This document shows positions 31,729-41,124 of a stretch of DNA of 64,000 bases, in pieces. Under the pieces are notes generated by a model. It searched no databases. It was not told the DNA's origin and saw only the letters and a program-made list of their open reading frames with translations. Each line of letters starts with the position of its first letter. The stretch's first letter is position 1. Both the position numbers and the translations under genes were made by a program. This DNA comes from Luteimonas sp. FCS-9 (GTDB lineage: Bacteria > Pseudomonadota > Gammaproteobacteria > Xanthomonadales > Xanthomonadaceae): the NCBI RefSeq assembly GCF_001014645.1, contig NZ_LASZ01000012.1, positions 31,422-95,421 on the forward strand, given 5' to 3'.

Positions 31729-32965
31729 GCGCGTACAGCGTGGAGCTCATGCCGAACAGCTTGATGAATCCTTCCGCTTCCTCGACGCCCCAGTCGGCCG
31801 ACTGCGCGTAGGTCGCGCCCTTGGCGTTGAGGATGTGCGGCGAGGCCACCGCCACCGCATCGACGCGCGCGCCACGGGTCTCGAGCACGACATCGCCGGT
31901 CACGTTGGCCTGCGAGGACGCCAGGAACGCCTCGAGGTCGGTCTTGAGCGGATCGTGGAAGAAGCCCTCGTAGACCAGTTCGGTCCACTTGCGCGCGACC
32001 TCGGGCTTGAACCGGTTCTGCTGCTTGGTCAGCACCGTGTCCTCGAGCGCGCGGTGCGCGGCCAGCAGCGCCACCAGGCCCGGCGCCTCGTACACGATGC
32101 GGCCCTTGAGCCCGATCACGGTGTCGCCGGTGTACACGCCGCGACCGACGCCGTAGGGCGCGAACAGCGCGTTGAGCTTCGCCAGGATCTGCGCGCCGGG
32201 CAGCGTCTGGCCGTCGAGCGCGACCGCCTCGCCGCGCTCGAAGCGCACGGTCACCTGCAGGGGCGCCTCCGGCCACTCGGCACGCGGCGCGCACCAGCCG
32301 CGCGCGCCCTCGCCAGGCGCCTCCCAGCGGTCGATCTCGCCGCCGGACATCGTCACGCCCAGCAGGTTCTCGTTGATCGTGTAGGCCTGCTGCTTGGCAC
32401 GCACGCCGAAGCCGCGTTCTTCCAGATACGCCTGCTCGTAGGCGCGCGTCTGCGTGTGTTCCTTCTGGATCTCGCGGATCGGCGCCACGATGCGGAACTC
32501 GCCCTGCGCCTTGACCGCCAGGTCGAAGCGCACCTGGTCGTTGCCCATGCCGGTGCAGCCGTGCGCGATCGCGTTGGTGCCCAGTTCGGCCGCACGCGCG
32601 AGCGCCGCGTCGACGATCAGGTAGCGGTCCGACACCAGCAGCGGGTATTGGCCCTGGTAGGCCTCGCCGGCCCAGACGAACGGCTTGACGAAGCCGTCCC
32701 AGATCGCCGGCCCGCCGTCGACGGTGACGTGGCTGGCGACGCCCAGTTCGGCTGCGCGCTGCTCGATGAAGGCCCGCTCCTCGGCGTCCACGCCGCCGGT
32801 GTCGGCAAACACCGTGTGCACGGTCCAGCCCTGCTCCTTCAGGTAGGGCACGCAGAAGCTGGTGTCGAGACCACCGCTGAACGCAAGGACGATGTCCTTG
32901 CTTTCAGCGGCGGCGTGATTCGGGATTCGGGATTCGGGATTCGGGGAAGCGGGTTGCTGCGACAT
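31712..32965 (-). CDS. argG: Argininosuccinate synthase ArgG
   Basis: ATP-dependent condensation of citrulline and aspartate. The protein has 417 residues, about 15 more than usual. The PP-loop motif is [14 protein letters not shown] (near residues 24-37), with [14 protein letters not shown] and [13 protein letters not shown] further on. The first 23 residues, including the run NPESRIPN, are encoded by a heptamer repeat (four GATTCGG units on the plus strand) and are not part of the fold, so the gene has absorbed the repeat into its 5' end, or starts internally. ATG 32965 is the only ATG before the PP-loop. Confidence 0.92.
   Translation of the reverse strand: MSQQPASPNPESRIPNHAAAESKDIVLAFSGGLDTSFCVPYLKEQGWTVHTVFADTGGVDAEERAFIEQRAAELGVASHVTVDGGPAIWDGFVKPFVWAGEAYQGQYPLLVSDRYLIVDAALARAAELGTNAIAHGCTGMGNDQVRFDLAVKAQGEFRIVAPIREIQKEHTQTRAYEQAYLEERGFGVRAKQQAYTINENLLGVTMSGGEIDRWEAPGEGARGWCAPRAEWPEAPLQVTVRFERGEAVALDGQTLPGAQILAKLNALFAPYGVGRGVYTGDTVIGLKGRIVYEAPGLVALLAAHRALEDTVLTKQQNRFKPEVARKWTELVYEGFFHDPLKTDLEAFLASSQANVTGDVVLETRGARVDAVAVASPHILNAKGATYAQSADWGVEEAEGFIKLFGMSSTLYAQVNRS
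32917..32946. repeat. Heptamer repeat array inside the 5' end of argG
   Basis: Four perfect tandem copies of GATTCGG plus two G. It is read in argG as the residues NPESRIPN. Arrays of this heptamer are scattered through xanthomonad genomes, usually between genes. It is inverted with respect to the array at 33018. Confidence 0.85.
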
Positions 32966-33014
32966 GGACGTAGTCTCTCGAAGGAAAGTTGAAGATGGCG
33001 GGACCGGAGCGCTC

Positions 33015-34067
33015 TTACGAATCCCCGATCCCGAATCCCGAATCCCGGCCGTCATGGCCACGCACCAGCGTGGCCATGACGGCCTTCTGCACGTGCAGCC
33101 GGTTCTCGGCCTCGTCGATCGCGATGCAGCGCGGGGAATCCATGACCGCGTCGGTGGCCTTGACGTTGCGGCGCAGCGGCAGGCAGTGCGAGAACACGCC
33201 GTTGTTGGTCAGCGCCATCTTGGCCTCGTCGACGATGAAGTGCTTGTACTGGTCGCGGATCGGTTTTTCCGGCGCCCAGTTGCCGAAGAACGGCAGCGCG
33301 CCCCAGCTCTTGGCGTAGACCACGTCGGCGCCGGCGTAGGCGCTGTCGATGTCGTGGCTGACCTGCAGCGAGCCGCCGCTCTCGGCGACGTTCTGCGCGG
33401 CCCAGTCCATGTAGCGTTCGTCGAGCACGTAGTCCGGGGTCGGGCACAGCAGGGTCACGTCCATGCCCATCCGCGTGGCGATGGTCAGCGCCGAGTTCGC
33501 GACCGCGGTATTGAGCGGCTTGGGATGGTAGGTCCAGGTCAGCACGTACTTCTTGCCGCGCAGGTCGGACGTGCCGAAGTGCTCCTGCAGCGCCAGCGCG
33601 TGCGCCAGTTCCTGGCAGGGATGGGTGATGGTCTCCATGTTGATGACCGGCACCGGCGAATACTTCGCGAAGGACCTGAGCACGCGGTCCTCGCGGTCGA
33701 CGGACCAGTCGACGAACTTCGGGAACGCGCGCACGCCGATCAGGTCGACGTAGCGGCCGAGCACCCGCGCGACCTCGGCGATGTGCTCCTCGGTGTCGCC
33801 GTCCATCACCGTGCCCAGGTCGAACTCGATCGGCCAGGCGTCCTTGCCGGGCTGCAGCACCACGGCATGGCCGCCGAGCTGGAACGCGCCGAGCTCGAAG
33901 CTGGTGCGCGTGCGCATCGACGGGTTGAAGAACACCAGCGCGATCGACCGGCCCTTGAGCGCGTCGCCGAGCTTCTCGCGCTTGAAGCGCGCGGCGTCTG
34001 CCAGCACGGCGTCGAGGTCGGCGCGGCTCCAGTCCTGGGTGTTGAGGAAATGGCGGATGGCGGTCAT
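33015..34067 (-). CDS. argF': N-acetylornithine carbamoyltransferase ArgF'
   Basis: AOTCase transfers the carbamoyl group to N-acetylornithine, making N-acetylcitrulline, the xanthomonad variant of the arginine route. The protein has 350 residues from ATG 34067. Motifs: carbamoyl-phosphate loop [33 protein letters not shown], and [21 protein letters not shown]. The last ten residues ([10 protein letters not shown]) are encoded by the heptamer repeat, so the C-terminus also runs into repeat DNA. It is the first structural gene after a terminator-bearing leader. Confidence 0.92.
   Translation of the reverse strand: MTAIRHFLNTQDWSRADLDAVLADAARFKREKLGDALKGRSIALVFFNPSMRTRTSFELGAFQLGGHAVVLQPGKDAWPIEFDLGTVMDGDTEEHIAEVARVLGRYVDLIGVRAFPKFVDWSVDREDRVLRSFAKYSPVPVINMETITHPCQELAHALALQEHFGTSDLRGKKYVLTWTYHPKPLNTAVANSALTIATRMGMDVTLLCPTPDYVLDERYMDWAAQNVAESGGSLQVSHDIDSAYAGADVVYAKSWGALPFFGNWAPEKPIRDQYKHFIVDEAKMALTNNGVFSHCLPLRRNVKATDAVMDSPRCIAIDEAENRLHVQKAVMATLVRGHDGRDSGFGIGDS
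33018..33048. repeat. Heptamer repeat array inside the 3' end of argF'
   Basis: A degenerate array of CCGAATC units (about four copies, one short by a base), the reverse complement of the array in argG about 70 bases away. It encodes the last residues of ArgF'. The two inverted arrays could pair into a hairpin across the 49-base argF'-argG gap. Confidence 0.8.
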
Positions 34068-34115
34068 CGGCAGGGCTCGTGGAAAGCGGGAAGAGGAATG
34101 GCCGGCGCGGAAACG

Positions 34116-34139
34116 AAAAAACCCGGCATGGGCCGGGTT
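34116..34139 (-). terminator. Intrinsic terminator in the argF' leader (candidate attenuator)
   Basis: On the minus strand an 8-base perfect stem AACCCGGC/GCCGGGTT with a 4-base loop is followed by a run of six T. It lies 49 bases before the argF' start and downstream of the only good promoter, so transcripts must read through it to reach the operon. A second, mutually close stem (CTGCGC/GCGCAG, 34150-34165) precedes it. Confidence 0.75.
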
Positions 34140-34176
34140 CGGTCGGAGACTGCGCACGCGCGCAGGCAGGTTCCGT

Positions 34177-34281
34177 CTAGCCCGGGAGGATGTGGGCTTC
34201 CGGTCGACGCGCGCGCGAGGTCATGCCCGACGCCATGCGAGCGGAGGTCAGGATGTCGGCGTCGGCGCGGGCTGCGGTCAT
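34177..34281 (-). CDS. Candidate leader peptide of the argF' operon
   Basis: A 34-codon open frame beginning two bases or so after the predicted transcription start, hence probably leaderless. It contains five arginine codons, three of them clustered near the end (SRARR, residues 22-26), and stops 38 bases before the terminator stem. The layout of promoter, short frame, stem-loop and terminator is that of a transcription attenuator. Arg codons are frequent by chance at this GC content, so the reading is a hypothesis. Confidence 0.35.
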   Translation of the reverse strand: MTAARADADILTSARMASGMTSRARRPEAHILPG

Positions 34282-34289
34282 GGGCGCGC

Positions 34290-34318
34290 ATCCTCGCACG
34301 CGCCGCGCTGCGCTGCAA
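34290..34318 (-). promoter_or_regulatory. Promoter of the argF' operon
   Basis: TTGCAG (34313-34318) and GAGGAT (34290-34295) on the minus strand are spaced by exactly 17 bases. The -35 box matches four of six consensus bases and the -10 box three of six. The start site would be near 34283, right at the leader ATG. Confidence 0.5.
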
Positions 34319-34337
34319 CAGCCGGACGACCGGTGGC

Positions 34338-34832
34338 TCACCGCGGCTCGACGACCGGCGTCACCGAGACCCGCACGCGCAGGCGGTTGCCGGGGTCGTA
34401 GGGCAGCCGCGAGCGGTACTTCACGCCCTTGTGCACGTAGTCGACGTCGTAGGCGATGGGCCGCCGGAACTCCCGCTCCACCGGCACCATCCGGCAGTCG
34501 CCGCCCGCCGAGCGGTCGACCTCCTGCACCTTCTCGTCCTCCGAGCGCAGCACGTCCTTGACCGCGCCCACCACCCGGGCGAAGCCCCGCCGCTGCTCCT
34601 CGGCGGTCACCGGCGTGGTCGCCTCGCAGCGCTCGACCATGCTGGTCGCGCGCAGCGTCTGGTACACCGGCTCGGCGCGCAGCACCTGGGCGTACTCCAT
34701 GCGCGCGTTCTCGATCTGCTGCGGTGGCGGCGGGCCGCCCGGCCCGGCCTGGGCGAGCGCGACGATGGGCATGGCGACGGCCAGCAGCGCCAGCACCGGC
34801 ATGGACGATCGGCGGGGTCGACGGGCGATCAT
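34338..34832 (-). CDS. Exported hypothetical protein with a glycine-zipper-protein-like C-terminal motif
   Basis: A 164-residue protein with a signal peptide (residues 1-27: [26 protein letters not shown]). The mature part begins with a Gly/Pro-rich linker. The C-terminal stretch with [21 protein letters not shown] and [10 protein letters not shown] resembles the tail found in glycine-zipper 2TM (SlyB/YmgG-like) envelope proteins of this family, but no glycine zipper is present. Two cysteines in the mature protein (VERCEAT, GGDCRMV) may pair. ATG 34832 is preferred to a GTG two codons earlier. It is likely periplasmic, with unknown function. Confidence 0.65.
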   Translation of the reverse strand: MIARRPRRSSMPVLALLAVAMPIVALAQAGPGGPPPPQQIENARMEYAQVLRAEPVYQTLRATSMVERCEATTPVTAEEQRRGFARVVGAVKDVLRSEDEKVQEVDRSAGGDCRMVPVEREFRRPIAYDVDYVHKGVKYRSRLPYDPGNRLRVRVSVTPVVEPR

Positions 34833-34985
34833 GGACACCCGGGCAGTGTAGGCGCGGCCCCTCGACCGGGGCTGAATCGTCGCTGTCGTGGACCGACCGG
34901 CAGCAGCCCGGACCGGCGCGCACCGCCGCCCTGTCGCCGGCGCCGCCGCACCGCTAGAATCGGGCGGTTATCCGGCGAGCGCGCG

Positions 34986-36392
34986 ATGTCCCTGCACCTG
35001 TACAACAGCCTGAGCCGTCAGGTGGAGCCCTTCGCCCCACTCGACCCTGCCTGCCCGACGATGTACGTCTGCGGCCCCACCGTCTACAACTACGTGCACA
35101 TCGGCAACGCGCGCGGGCCGGTGGTGTTCGGCGTGCTGGCCGACCTGCTGCGTCGCCGGCACGGCGCGCTGCGCTACGCGCGCAACATCACCGACGTCGA
35201 CGACAAGATCAACGCTGCCGCGGCCGCCCAGGGCGTGCCGATCTCGGCGATCACCGACCGCTTCGTCGCCGCCTACCGCGAGGACATGGCCGCGCTCGGC
35301 GTCGCCCCGCCGGACATCGAACCGGCCGCAACCGCGCACATCGACCGCATCGTCGCGATGATCGAGTCGCTGATCGCCGCCGGCCACGCCTACGCCGCCG
35401 AAGGCCACGTGCTGTTCGCGGTCGACACCTTCGACGGCTACGGCAAGCTCTCGCGCCGCGACCCCGACGACATGCTGGCCGGCGCCCGGATCGAGGTCGC
35501 ACCGTACAAGCGCGGGCCCGGCGATTTCGTGCTGTGGAAGCCGTCGACCGACGCGCTGCCCGGCTGGGACTCGCCGTGGGGCCGCGGCCGCCCGGGCTGG
35601 CACATCGAGTGCTCGGCGATGGCGGCCGCGCACCTGGGCACGACGATCGACATCCACGCCGGCGGCGTCGACCTGCAGTTCCCGCACCACGAGAACGAGA
35701 TCGCGCAGAGCGAATGCGCGCACGGCGGCGCGCCGTTCGCGCGGGTGTGGCTGCACAACGGCATGCTGACCTTCGCCGGCAGCAAGATGTCCAAGTCGCT
35801 GGGCAACATCGAGCGCGTGCACGACCTGGTCCGCGCGCACCCGCCCGAGGCGCTGCGCTACGCCCTGCTGTCGGCGCACTACCGCCAGCCGCTGGACTGG
35901 TCGGATGCGTTGATCGAGCAATCGGTGCGCACGCTCGACCGGCTCTACGGCACGCTGCGCGAGCTGCAGGGCATCGATGCCGACGCCGTCATCCCCGCCG
36001 AGATCGAGGCCGCGCTGGACGAGGACCTCAATACCCCCAAGGCCCTCGGCCTGCTGGCCGACATCGCGCGCGACGCCAGAAAGGCGCTGCTCGATGCGGC
36101 CCCCGCCGGCGGCGCCGCGCACGCAGGCGGCCATGCACGCGCGGCCGAGGCCAAGGGTCGCCTGCTCGGCGCCGGCCTGGCGCTGGGCCTGCTGCAGCAG
36201 GCGCCGGCCGACTGGTTCGGCCGCGGCGCCAGCGAAGACGACGACGCCCGCATCCAGGCGCTGATCGACGAACGCGTCGCCGCCAAGCGCGCCCGCGACT
36301 TCGCCCGCGCCGACGCGATCCGCGACCAGCTGGCCGCCGACGGCATCGTCCTCGAGGACACCCCCCAGGGCGTGCGCTGGAAGCGCGGCTGA
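34986..36392 (+). CDS. cysS: Cysteinyl-tRNA synthetase CysS
   Basis: Class I synthetase that charges tRNA-Cys. It is 468 residues. Zinc and substrate-binding Cys lies in [18 protein letters not shown], which includes the HIGH equivalent HIGN; the further zinc ligands are in HIECSAMA and [10 protein letters not shown], and the KMSKS loop is KMSKSLGN. The C-terminal domain (about 340-468) is typical. The ATG at 34986 lies 8 bases after a short purine stretch. It is a single gene ending just before REP copy F. Confidence 0.95.
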   Translation: MSLHLYNSLSRQVEPFAPLDPACPTMYVCGPTVYNYVHIGNARGPVVFGVLADLLRRRHGALRYARNITDVDDKINAAAAAQGVPISAITDRFVAAYREDMAALGVAPPDIEPAATAHIDRIVAMIESLIAAGHAYAAEGHVLFAVDTFDGYGKLSRRDPDDMLAGARIEVAPYKRGPGDFVLWKPSTDALPGWDSPWGRGRPGWHIECSAMAAAHLGTTIDIHAGGVDLQFPHHENEIAQSECAHGGAPFARVWLHNGMLTFAGSKMSKSLGNIERVHDLVRAHPPEALRYALLSAHYRQPLDWSDALIEQSVRTLDRLYGTLRELQGIDADAVIPAEIEAALDEDLNTPKALGLLADIARDARKALLDAAPAGGAAHAGGHARAAEAKGRLLGAGLALGLLQQAPADWFGRGASEDDDARIQALIDERVAAKRARDFARADAIRDQLAADGIVLEDTPQGVRWKRG

Positions 36393-36404
36393 GCGAGCGC
36401 GCCC

Positions 36405-36470
36405 GTAGGAGCGCGCTCGCGCGCGACGGGCATTCGCGGTAACGCCATTCGCGCGCCAGCGCGCTCCTGC
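36405..36470. repeat. REP palindrome, copy F
   Basis: A 66-base copy between the convergent cysS and fabF genes, 12 bases after the cysS stop. The right arm ends CTCCTGC, as in copy B. Together with the adjacent terminator it fills the intergenic space. Confidence 0.85.
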
Positions 36471-36483
36471 ACGGCAGCAAAGA

Positions 36484-36509
36484 AGAAGGCCCGCGCGAGC
36501 GGGCCTTCT
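36484..36509 (-). terminator. Terminator of the fab operon
   Basis: A perfect 11-base stem AGAAGGCCCGC/GCGGGCCTTCT. The plus-strand loop is GCGA and the minus-strand loop TCGC. On the minus strand it is followed by TCTTTGCTG. It begins 22 bases past the fabF stop and may also stop cysS transcripts from the other side. Confidence 0.75.
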
Positions 36510-36530
36510 CCGTACAGCCTGGCGCCGGCG

Positions 36531-37769
36531 TCAGACCTTGCGCAGTACCAGCGAGCCGTTGGTGCCACCGAAGCCGAACGAGTTCGACATCGCGTACTCG
36601 ACCTGCACCTGCCGCGCGGTGTGCGGCACGTAGTCGAGGTCGCAGCCCTCGCCCGGATTGTCGAGGTTGATCGTCGGCGGAATCACCCCGGCGTGCAGCG
36701 CCATCGCCGAGAACACCGCCTCCACGCCGCCGGCCGCGCCGAGCAGGTGGCCGGTCATCGACTTCGTCGAGCTGACCATGACCTGGCCCGCATGGGCGCC
36801 GAGCACGCTCTTGATGCCCATCGTCTCGGCCACGTCGCCGGCCGGCGTCGAGGTGCCGTGCGCGTTGATGTAACCGATCTGCGAGGCGTCGATGCCGGCA
36901 TCGGCGATCGCCGCGCGCATGCAGCGTGCACCGCCCTCGCCGTTCTCGCTCGGCGCGGTCATGTGGTAGGCGTCGCCGCTCATGCCGAAGCCCGCGACCT
37001 CCGCATAGATGCGTGCCCCGCGCGCCTTGGCGCGCTCGTACTCTTCGAGCACCAGGATGCCCGCGCCGTCACCCATGACGAAGCCGTCGCGGTCGCGGTC
37101 CCACGGCCGCGAGGCCGCGGTCGGGTCGTCGTTGCGCGTGGACAGCGCCTTCATCGAGCAGAAGCCGCCGACCGACGTCGGCGTGGTCGCGAACTCGGCG
37201 CCGCCGGCGATCATCACGTCGGCATCGCCGTACTGGATCATGCGCATCGCCAGGCCGATGTTGTGGGTGGCCGTCGTGCACGCGGTGACCGCGGCGATGT
37301 TCGGGCCCTTGGCGCCGGTCATGATCGAGACCTGGCCGGAGATCATGTTGATGATCGTGCTGGGCACGTAGAACGGCGAGATCTTGCGCGGGCCGCCCTC
37401 GTGGTACTTGATCGCGGTCTCCTCGATGCCCTTCAGGCCGCCGATGCCCGCGCCGATCGCCACGCCGATGCGCTCGGCGTCGTCCTCGCGGATCTCCAGC
37501 CCGGCATCGGCGATCGCCATCAGGCCGCCGGCCACGCCGTAGTGCACGAACGGGTCCATCTTCTTGATGTCCTTGGGGCCGATCCACTGCCCGGCATCGA
37601 AGCCCTTGACCTCGCCGGCGATGCGCGTGGCGAAGCCGGAGGCGTCGAAGTGCGTGATCGGGCCGATGCCCGAACGGCCGTTGACGATGCCGTCCCAGCT
37701 CGAGGCCAGGTCGTTGCCCAGCGGCGAGAGGATGCCGATGCCCGTGATGACGACGCGGCGCTTGGCCAT
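36531..37769 (-). CDS. fabF: 3-oxoacyl-ACP synthase II FabF
   Basis: The elongating condensing enzyme of fatty-acid synthesis, adding malonyl-ACP to acyl-ACP. It is 412 residues. The nucleophile Cys164 is in [12 protein letters not shown]. The two catalytic histidines are in [12 protein letters not shown] and [12 protein letters not shown], with the usual lysine in TKSMTG. AGGAG lies 7 bases before the ATG at 37769. It is the last gene of the fab operon, separated from acpP by 160 bases that hold a strong hairpin. Confidence 0.95.
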   Translation of the reverse strand: MAKRRVVITGIGILSPLGNDLASSWDGIVNGRSGIGPITHFDASGFATRIAGEVKGFDAGQWIGPKDIKKMDPFVHYGVAGGLMAIADAGLEIREDDAERIGVAIGAGIGGLKGIEETAIKYHEGGPRKISPFYVPSTIINMISGQVSIMTGAKGPNIAAVTACTTATHNIGLAMRMIQYGDADVMIAGGAEFATTPTSVGGFCSMKALSTRNDDPTAASRPWDRDRDGFVMGDGAGILVLEEYERAKARGARIYAEVAGFGMSGDAYHMTAPSENGEGGARCMRAAIADAGIDASQIGYINAHGTSTPAGDVAETMGIKSVLGAHAGQVMVSSTKSMTGHLLGAAGGVEAVFSAMALHAGVIPPTINLDNPGEGCDLDYVPHTARQVQVEYAMSNSFGFGGTNGSLVLRKV

Positions 37770-37819
37770 GATGAACTCCTGACGTGACGGATGCGGCGCG
37801 GATCGCGGCCGCCGATACG

Positions 37820-37844
37820 CACGAGGCCGCAGTGCGGCCTCGTG
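37820..37844. other. Strong stem-loop between acpP and fabF
   Basis: A perfect 11-base stem CACGAGGCCGC/GCGGCCTCGTG with a 3-base loop, without a T tract. It is well placed to stabilise the abundant acpP message or to lower read-through into fabF. Confidence 0.65.
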
Positions 37845-37929
37845 ACAGATTCGGACTGGGCTGCCGACCGCGACGCCGCGGTCGGCCCCTGCGCACGCCG
37901 GGGAGCCGGCGGTGCGCAGGACGCGGGCA

Positions 37930-38169
37930 TCAGCCCTTCGCGTGCGCCTTGATGTAGTCGATCGCCTGCTGCACCGAGGTGATCTTCTCGGCTTCCTCGT
38001 CCGGGATCTCGCACTCGAACTCTTCTTCCAGCGCCATCACCAGCTCGACGGTGTCCAGCGAGTCGGCGCCCAGGTCGTCGACGAACGAGGCGTTGTTGCT
38101 GACCTCGTCTTCCTTGACGCCCAGCTGCTCGATCACGATTTTCTTGACGCGCTCTTCGATGTTGCTCAT
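37930..38169 (-). CDS. acpP: Acyl carrier protein AcpP
   Basis: The 79-residue carrier of growing fatty acyl chains. Ser37 in [11 protein letters not shown] is the site for 4'-phosphopantetheine. The protein is strongly acidic, as usual. Base usage is less GC-biased than in its neighbours, in keeping with high expression. A TACACT box (38206-38211, minus strand) about 37 bases upstream may be its own -10 element. It lies between fabG and fabF. Confidence 0.97.
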   Translation of the reverse strand: MSNIEERVKKIVIEQLGVKEDEVSNNASFVDDLGADSLDTVELVMALEEEFECEIPDEEAEKITSVQQAIDYIKAHAKG

Positions 38170-38299
38170 AGGTCTTCTGCTCCGGGGAGGCGATTTGCGG
38201 TGGATAGTGTAAGGGAAAGCCGGGCAGCGGGCGTACCACCATCGAAGCCCTTGCCATTCAACGACTTGCCCTCGAAATCGGGAGGACGGACGCGCCGTC

Positions 38300-39043
38300 T
38301 CAGGGCATGTACATGCCGCCGTTGACGTGCAGCGTCTCGCCGGTGATGTAGGCGGCCGCGGGGCCGGCCAGGAACGCCACCGCCTGCGCGATGTCGTCCG
38401 GCTCGCCGAGGCGGCCGAGCGCGATCTGCTCGGCCAGCGCGGCCTTCGAGGCCTCGGGCAGGTCGCGGGTCATGTCGGTGGCGATGAAGCCCGGCGCGAC
38501 CACGTTCACCGTGACCCCGCGCGAGCCGATCTCCTTGGCCAGCGACTTGCTGAAGGCGATGATGCCGGCCTTGGCCGCGGCGTAGTTGGCCTGGCCCGCG
38601 TTGCCGGTCACGCCGATCACCGAGGCGATGTTGACGATGCGGCCACGGCGCGCCTTCATCATGCCGCGCATCACCGCCTTCGAGCTGCGGTAGACGCTGG
38701 TGAGGTTGGTGTCGAGGATGGCCTGCCAGTCCTCGTCCTTCATGCGCATCAGCAGGTTGTCGCGGGTGATCCCGGCGTTGTTGACGAGGATCGAAATCGC
38801 GCCGAACTCGGCGGCGATCGACTCGACCAGCGCCTCGATCGCGCCGGCCTGCGCCACGTCCAGCACGCGGCCGTGGCCGCCGTGCGCCGACAGGCGCTCG
38901 CCGATCTTCGAGGCGCCGGCCTCGCTGGTCGCGGTGCCGATCACGGTCGCGCCCTGCGCGGCCAGGGTGTCGGCGATCGCGGCGCCGATGCCGCGGCTGG
39001 CGCCGGTGACGAGGGCGATCTCGCCCGAAAGCGGTGTGCTCAT
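38300..39043 (-). CDS. fabG: 3-oxoacyl-ACP reductase FabG
   Basis: NADPH-dependent reductase of the elongation cycle. The 247-residue protein is a classical SDR: nucleotide motif TGASRGIG (near 13-20), NNAG at about 90, the catalytic triad Ser in [10 protein letters not shown] and Tyr/Lys in YAAAKAG, and the C-terminal [14 protein letters not shown]. The start [14 protein letters not shown] at 39043 has no in-frame competitor that fits the fold. It lies between fabD and acpP. Confidence 0.95.
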   Translation of the reverse strand: MSTPLSGEIALVTGASRGIGAAIADTLAAQGATVIGTATSEAGASKIGERLSAHGGHGRVLDVAQAGAIEALVESIAAEFGAISILVNNAGITRDNLLMRMKDEDWQAILDTNLTSVYRSSKAVMRGMMKARRGRIVNIASVIGVTGNAGQANYAAAKAGIIAFSKSLAKEIGSRGVTVNVVAPGFIATDMTRDLPEASKAALAEQIALGRLGEPDDIAQAVAFLAGPAAAYITGETLHVNGGMYMP

Positions 39044-39170
39044 GGAATGCTCCAGGTAAGCGTGGATGGCCACGGTTCCAGACGGATGAAGCGCGGGTCG
39101 GACGCAGCGGCCATTGATCCGGAACGCGTCCGACCTGCCGGTATCCGCCCGCGCGGAACCGGCGGCCGGG

Positions 39171-40118
39171 TCAGATGGCCCAGCCGGCCAGGGCGGCGTC
39201 GAAATCGGCCGGGGCGCCCAGCGCGCGGGCCTCGATGGACTTGTCGATGCGCTTGACCAGGCCCGCGAGCACCTTGCCCGGCCCGCACTCGGCGATGCGC
39301 GTGGCGCCGCGTGCGGCCAGCGCCTCGACACAACGCGTCCACTGCACCGGCAGGTAGAGCTGGCGCACCAGTGCGTCGCGGATCGCGGCGACGTCCTCGT
39401 GCACGGCCGCGTCGACGTTCTGCACCACCGGCAGCGCCGGCGCCTGCCACGCGACGGTGTCCATCGCCTCGGCCAGCCGGTCGGCGGCCTCGCGCATCAG
39501 CGGCGTGTGCGACGGCACGCTGACCGCCAGCTTCACCACCTTGCGCACGCCACGCTCGCCCAGCAGCGCGATCGCCCGGTCGACCGCCTCGGCATGGCCG
39601 CCGATCACGACCTGGCCGGGGGAATTGAAGTTGGCCGGCACGACCACGGCCGCATCGTTCGACGCGTCGCGGCACAGCGCCTCGACCAGCGCGTCCTCGG
39701 CGCCGATCACCGCCGCCATCGCGCCGGTCCCGGCCGGCGCGGCGTCCTGCATCAGTTGCCCGCGCAGGCGCACCAGGCGCGCGCCGTCGGCCAGCGACAG
39801 CGCACCGGCGGCGACCAGCGCGGTGTATTCGCCGAGGCTGTGGCCGGCGAGCACGCCCGGGCGCACGCCGCCGCGCTGCTGCCATGCGCGCCACACCGCG
39901 ATGCCGGCGGCCAGCAGTGCCGGCTGGGTGAATTCGGTCCGGCCCAGCTCAGCCTCCGGCCCCTGCTGGGCCAACGCCCACAGGTCGACGCCGGCCCCGT
40001 CGGAGGCTTCCGCGAACGTCTCGCCCACGACCGCGTGCTGCGCGGCCAGTTCGCCGAGCATGCCCAGCGACTGCGAGCCCTGGCCGGGAAACACGAATGC
40101 GAGTTGCGATGCGGTCAC
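39171..40118 (-). CDS. fabD: Malonyl-CoA:ACP transacylase FabD
   Basis: FabD loads malonyl groups from CoA onto ACP. The protein has 315 residues. The FPGQGSQ motif is at residues 10-16, the nucleophile Ser94 is in GHSLGEY, the catalytic His is in VSVPSHTPLM, and the tail motif ECGPGKVLAGL is present. The start is GTG at 40118, because no ATG lies between it and the preceding stretch and the family motif begins at residue 6. A GGAAGA sequence lies upstream. Confidence 0.93.
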   Translation of the reverse strand: MTASQLAFVFPGQGSQSLGMLGELAAQHAVVGETFAEASDGAGVDLWALAQQGPEAELGRTEFTQPALLAAGIAVWRAWQQRGGVRPGVLAGHSLGEYTALVAAGALSLADGARLVRLRGQLMQDAAPAGTGAMAAVIGAEDALVEALCRDASNDAAVVVPANFNSPGQVVIGGHAEAVDRAIALLGERGVRKVVKLAVSVPSHTPLMREAADRLAEAMDTVAWQAPALPVVQNVDAAVHEDVAAIRDALVRQLYLPVQWTRCVEALAARGATRIAECGPGKVLAGLVKRIDKSIEARALGAPADFDAALAGWAI

Positions 40119-40257
40119 GCGATCTTCCAGCGGAAAAAACCGGGGCGATGATAAGGGCCCGGGCGCGACATTGTCTGTACCGGGGCGTATGCAGGGCTGC
40201 GACACTTGCGCGCAGCCGCATGCCGCGCGCGCCGTCGCGGCCGTGCGTCGCGCCGCG

Positions 40258-41052
40258 TCAGAACAGCATCTGCAGCAGGTCGAGTTCGCCGTCGTCGAAC
40301 CAGTCCCACAGCACGAACGCGAGCACCGCCAGCGGCAGCAGCGTCGCTGCGTGCACCACCAGGATCGAATGCGCGATGTGGCGCGCCGAGCGGCCAAGCC
40401 ACTGCATGCGCCGCGCCAGCCCGCGCAGGCGGCCGACTTGACCGGCCTGGCGCGCGACCTCGTCGGGCTCGCCGCGCAACGCGGGCGCGAGCATGTCGGC
40501 CAGCGCGTCGGTGCGCCCGTCGTAGTACTTGGCGATGCCGAAGGCAAACAGCAGCCAGTCGCGCGCCTGCGCCTGCGGCAGCGACATGACCTCGAGCGGG
40601 TCTTCCTCGAAATCGATGAAGCCCACGCGGCCGTCGTCGTCGATCGTGATGTTGCGCGGGACCATCTGCCCGAAATACGCGCCGCGCGCATGGGCATCGG
40701 CGATCGCGTCGATCACCTGGCGCGTCAGCGCGTCGATCGCATCGGCGTCGCCGCCGGCTGCGCGCAGCCGCGCCGCCATCGTGGTGCCGATGTCGCTGAG
40801 CAGCAGCGTCGACGCGCCCTCGCCCAGCACGCGCGGCACATGCACGCCCAGCGCCTCGAGCTCGACCAGGCGGCGCGCTTCGATCTCCTTGGCCTGCCCG
40901 CCGCCGGGGTGCGGCGGCGGCCGCAACGCGTTGATCTCCAGCCCGCGGGCGATCGCGTCGAGCATCCCTAAGGTCAGTTTGCGGCTGTCGCCGGCCTCGT
41001 AGGCCTTCAGCCAGGCCTCGCGCCCGGCGACGACGATCGATTGCACGCCCAT
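40258..41052 (-). CDS. Membrane-anchored protein-kinase-fold protein, possible pseudokinase
   Basis: A 264-residue protein between fabH and fabD. It looks like a small kinase of the RIO/Bud32/aminoglycoside-kinase type: a strand with Lys16 (WLKAYEAG), Glu in EIEARRL, the hinge-like LLLSDIGTTM, the catalytic-loop equivalent GAYFGQMVPRNI and the metal motif FIDFEE with Asp147. In the usual H-G-D-x-x-x-x-N loop the Asp is replaced by Gln129 and the His by Phe, while Asn134 is kept, so catalysis is doubtful. One hydrophobic helix (about 236-256) near the C-terminus suggests membrane attachment. The expected plsX is absent from the operon. Its function is unknown. Confidence 0.65.
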   Translation of the reverse strand: MGVQSIVVAGREAWLKAYEAGDSRKLTLGMLDAIARGLEINALRPPPHPGGGQAKEIEARRLVELEALGVHVPRVLGEGASTLLLSDIGTTMAARLRAAGGDADAIDALTRQVIDAIADAHARGAYFGQMVPRNITIDDDGRVGFIDFEEDPLEVMSLPQAQARDWLLFAFGIAKYYDGRTDALADMLAPALRGEPDEVARQAGQVGRLRGLARRMQWLGRSARHIAHSILVVHAATLLPLAVLAFVLWDWFDDGELDLLQMLF

Positions 41053-41124
41053 CGCGGCAGTCTCCTGCGATCGCGGCCGGTCCGCGCGGGGCCGGACCGG
41101 TCACGCGCGCGCCGCGATCGACAC

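Noticed and set aside
34064..34318. An alternative 84-codon Arg-rich frame over the argF' leader
   Set aside because: It overlaps the terminator and runs into argF' in the wrong frame. The shorter frame starting at the predicted transcription start fits better.
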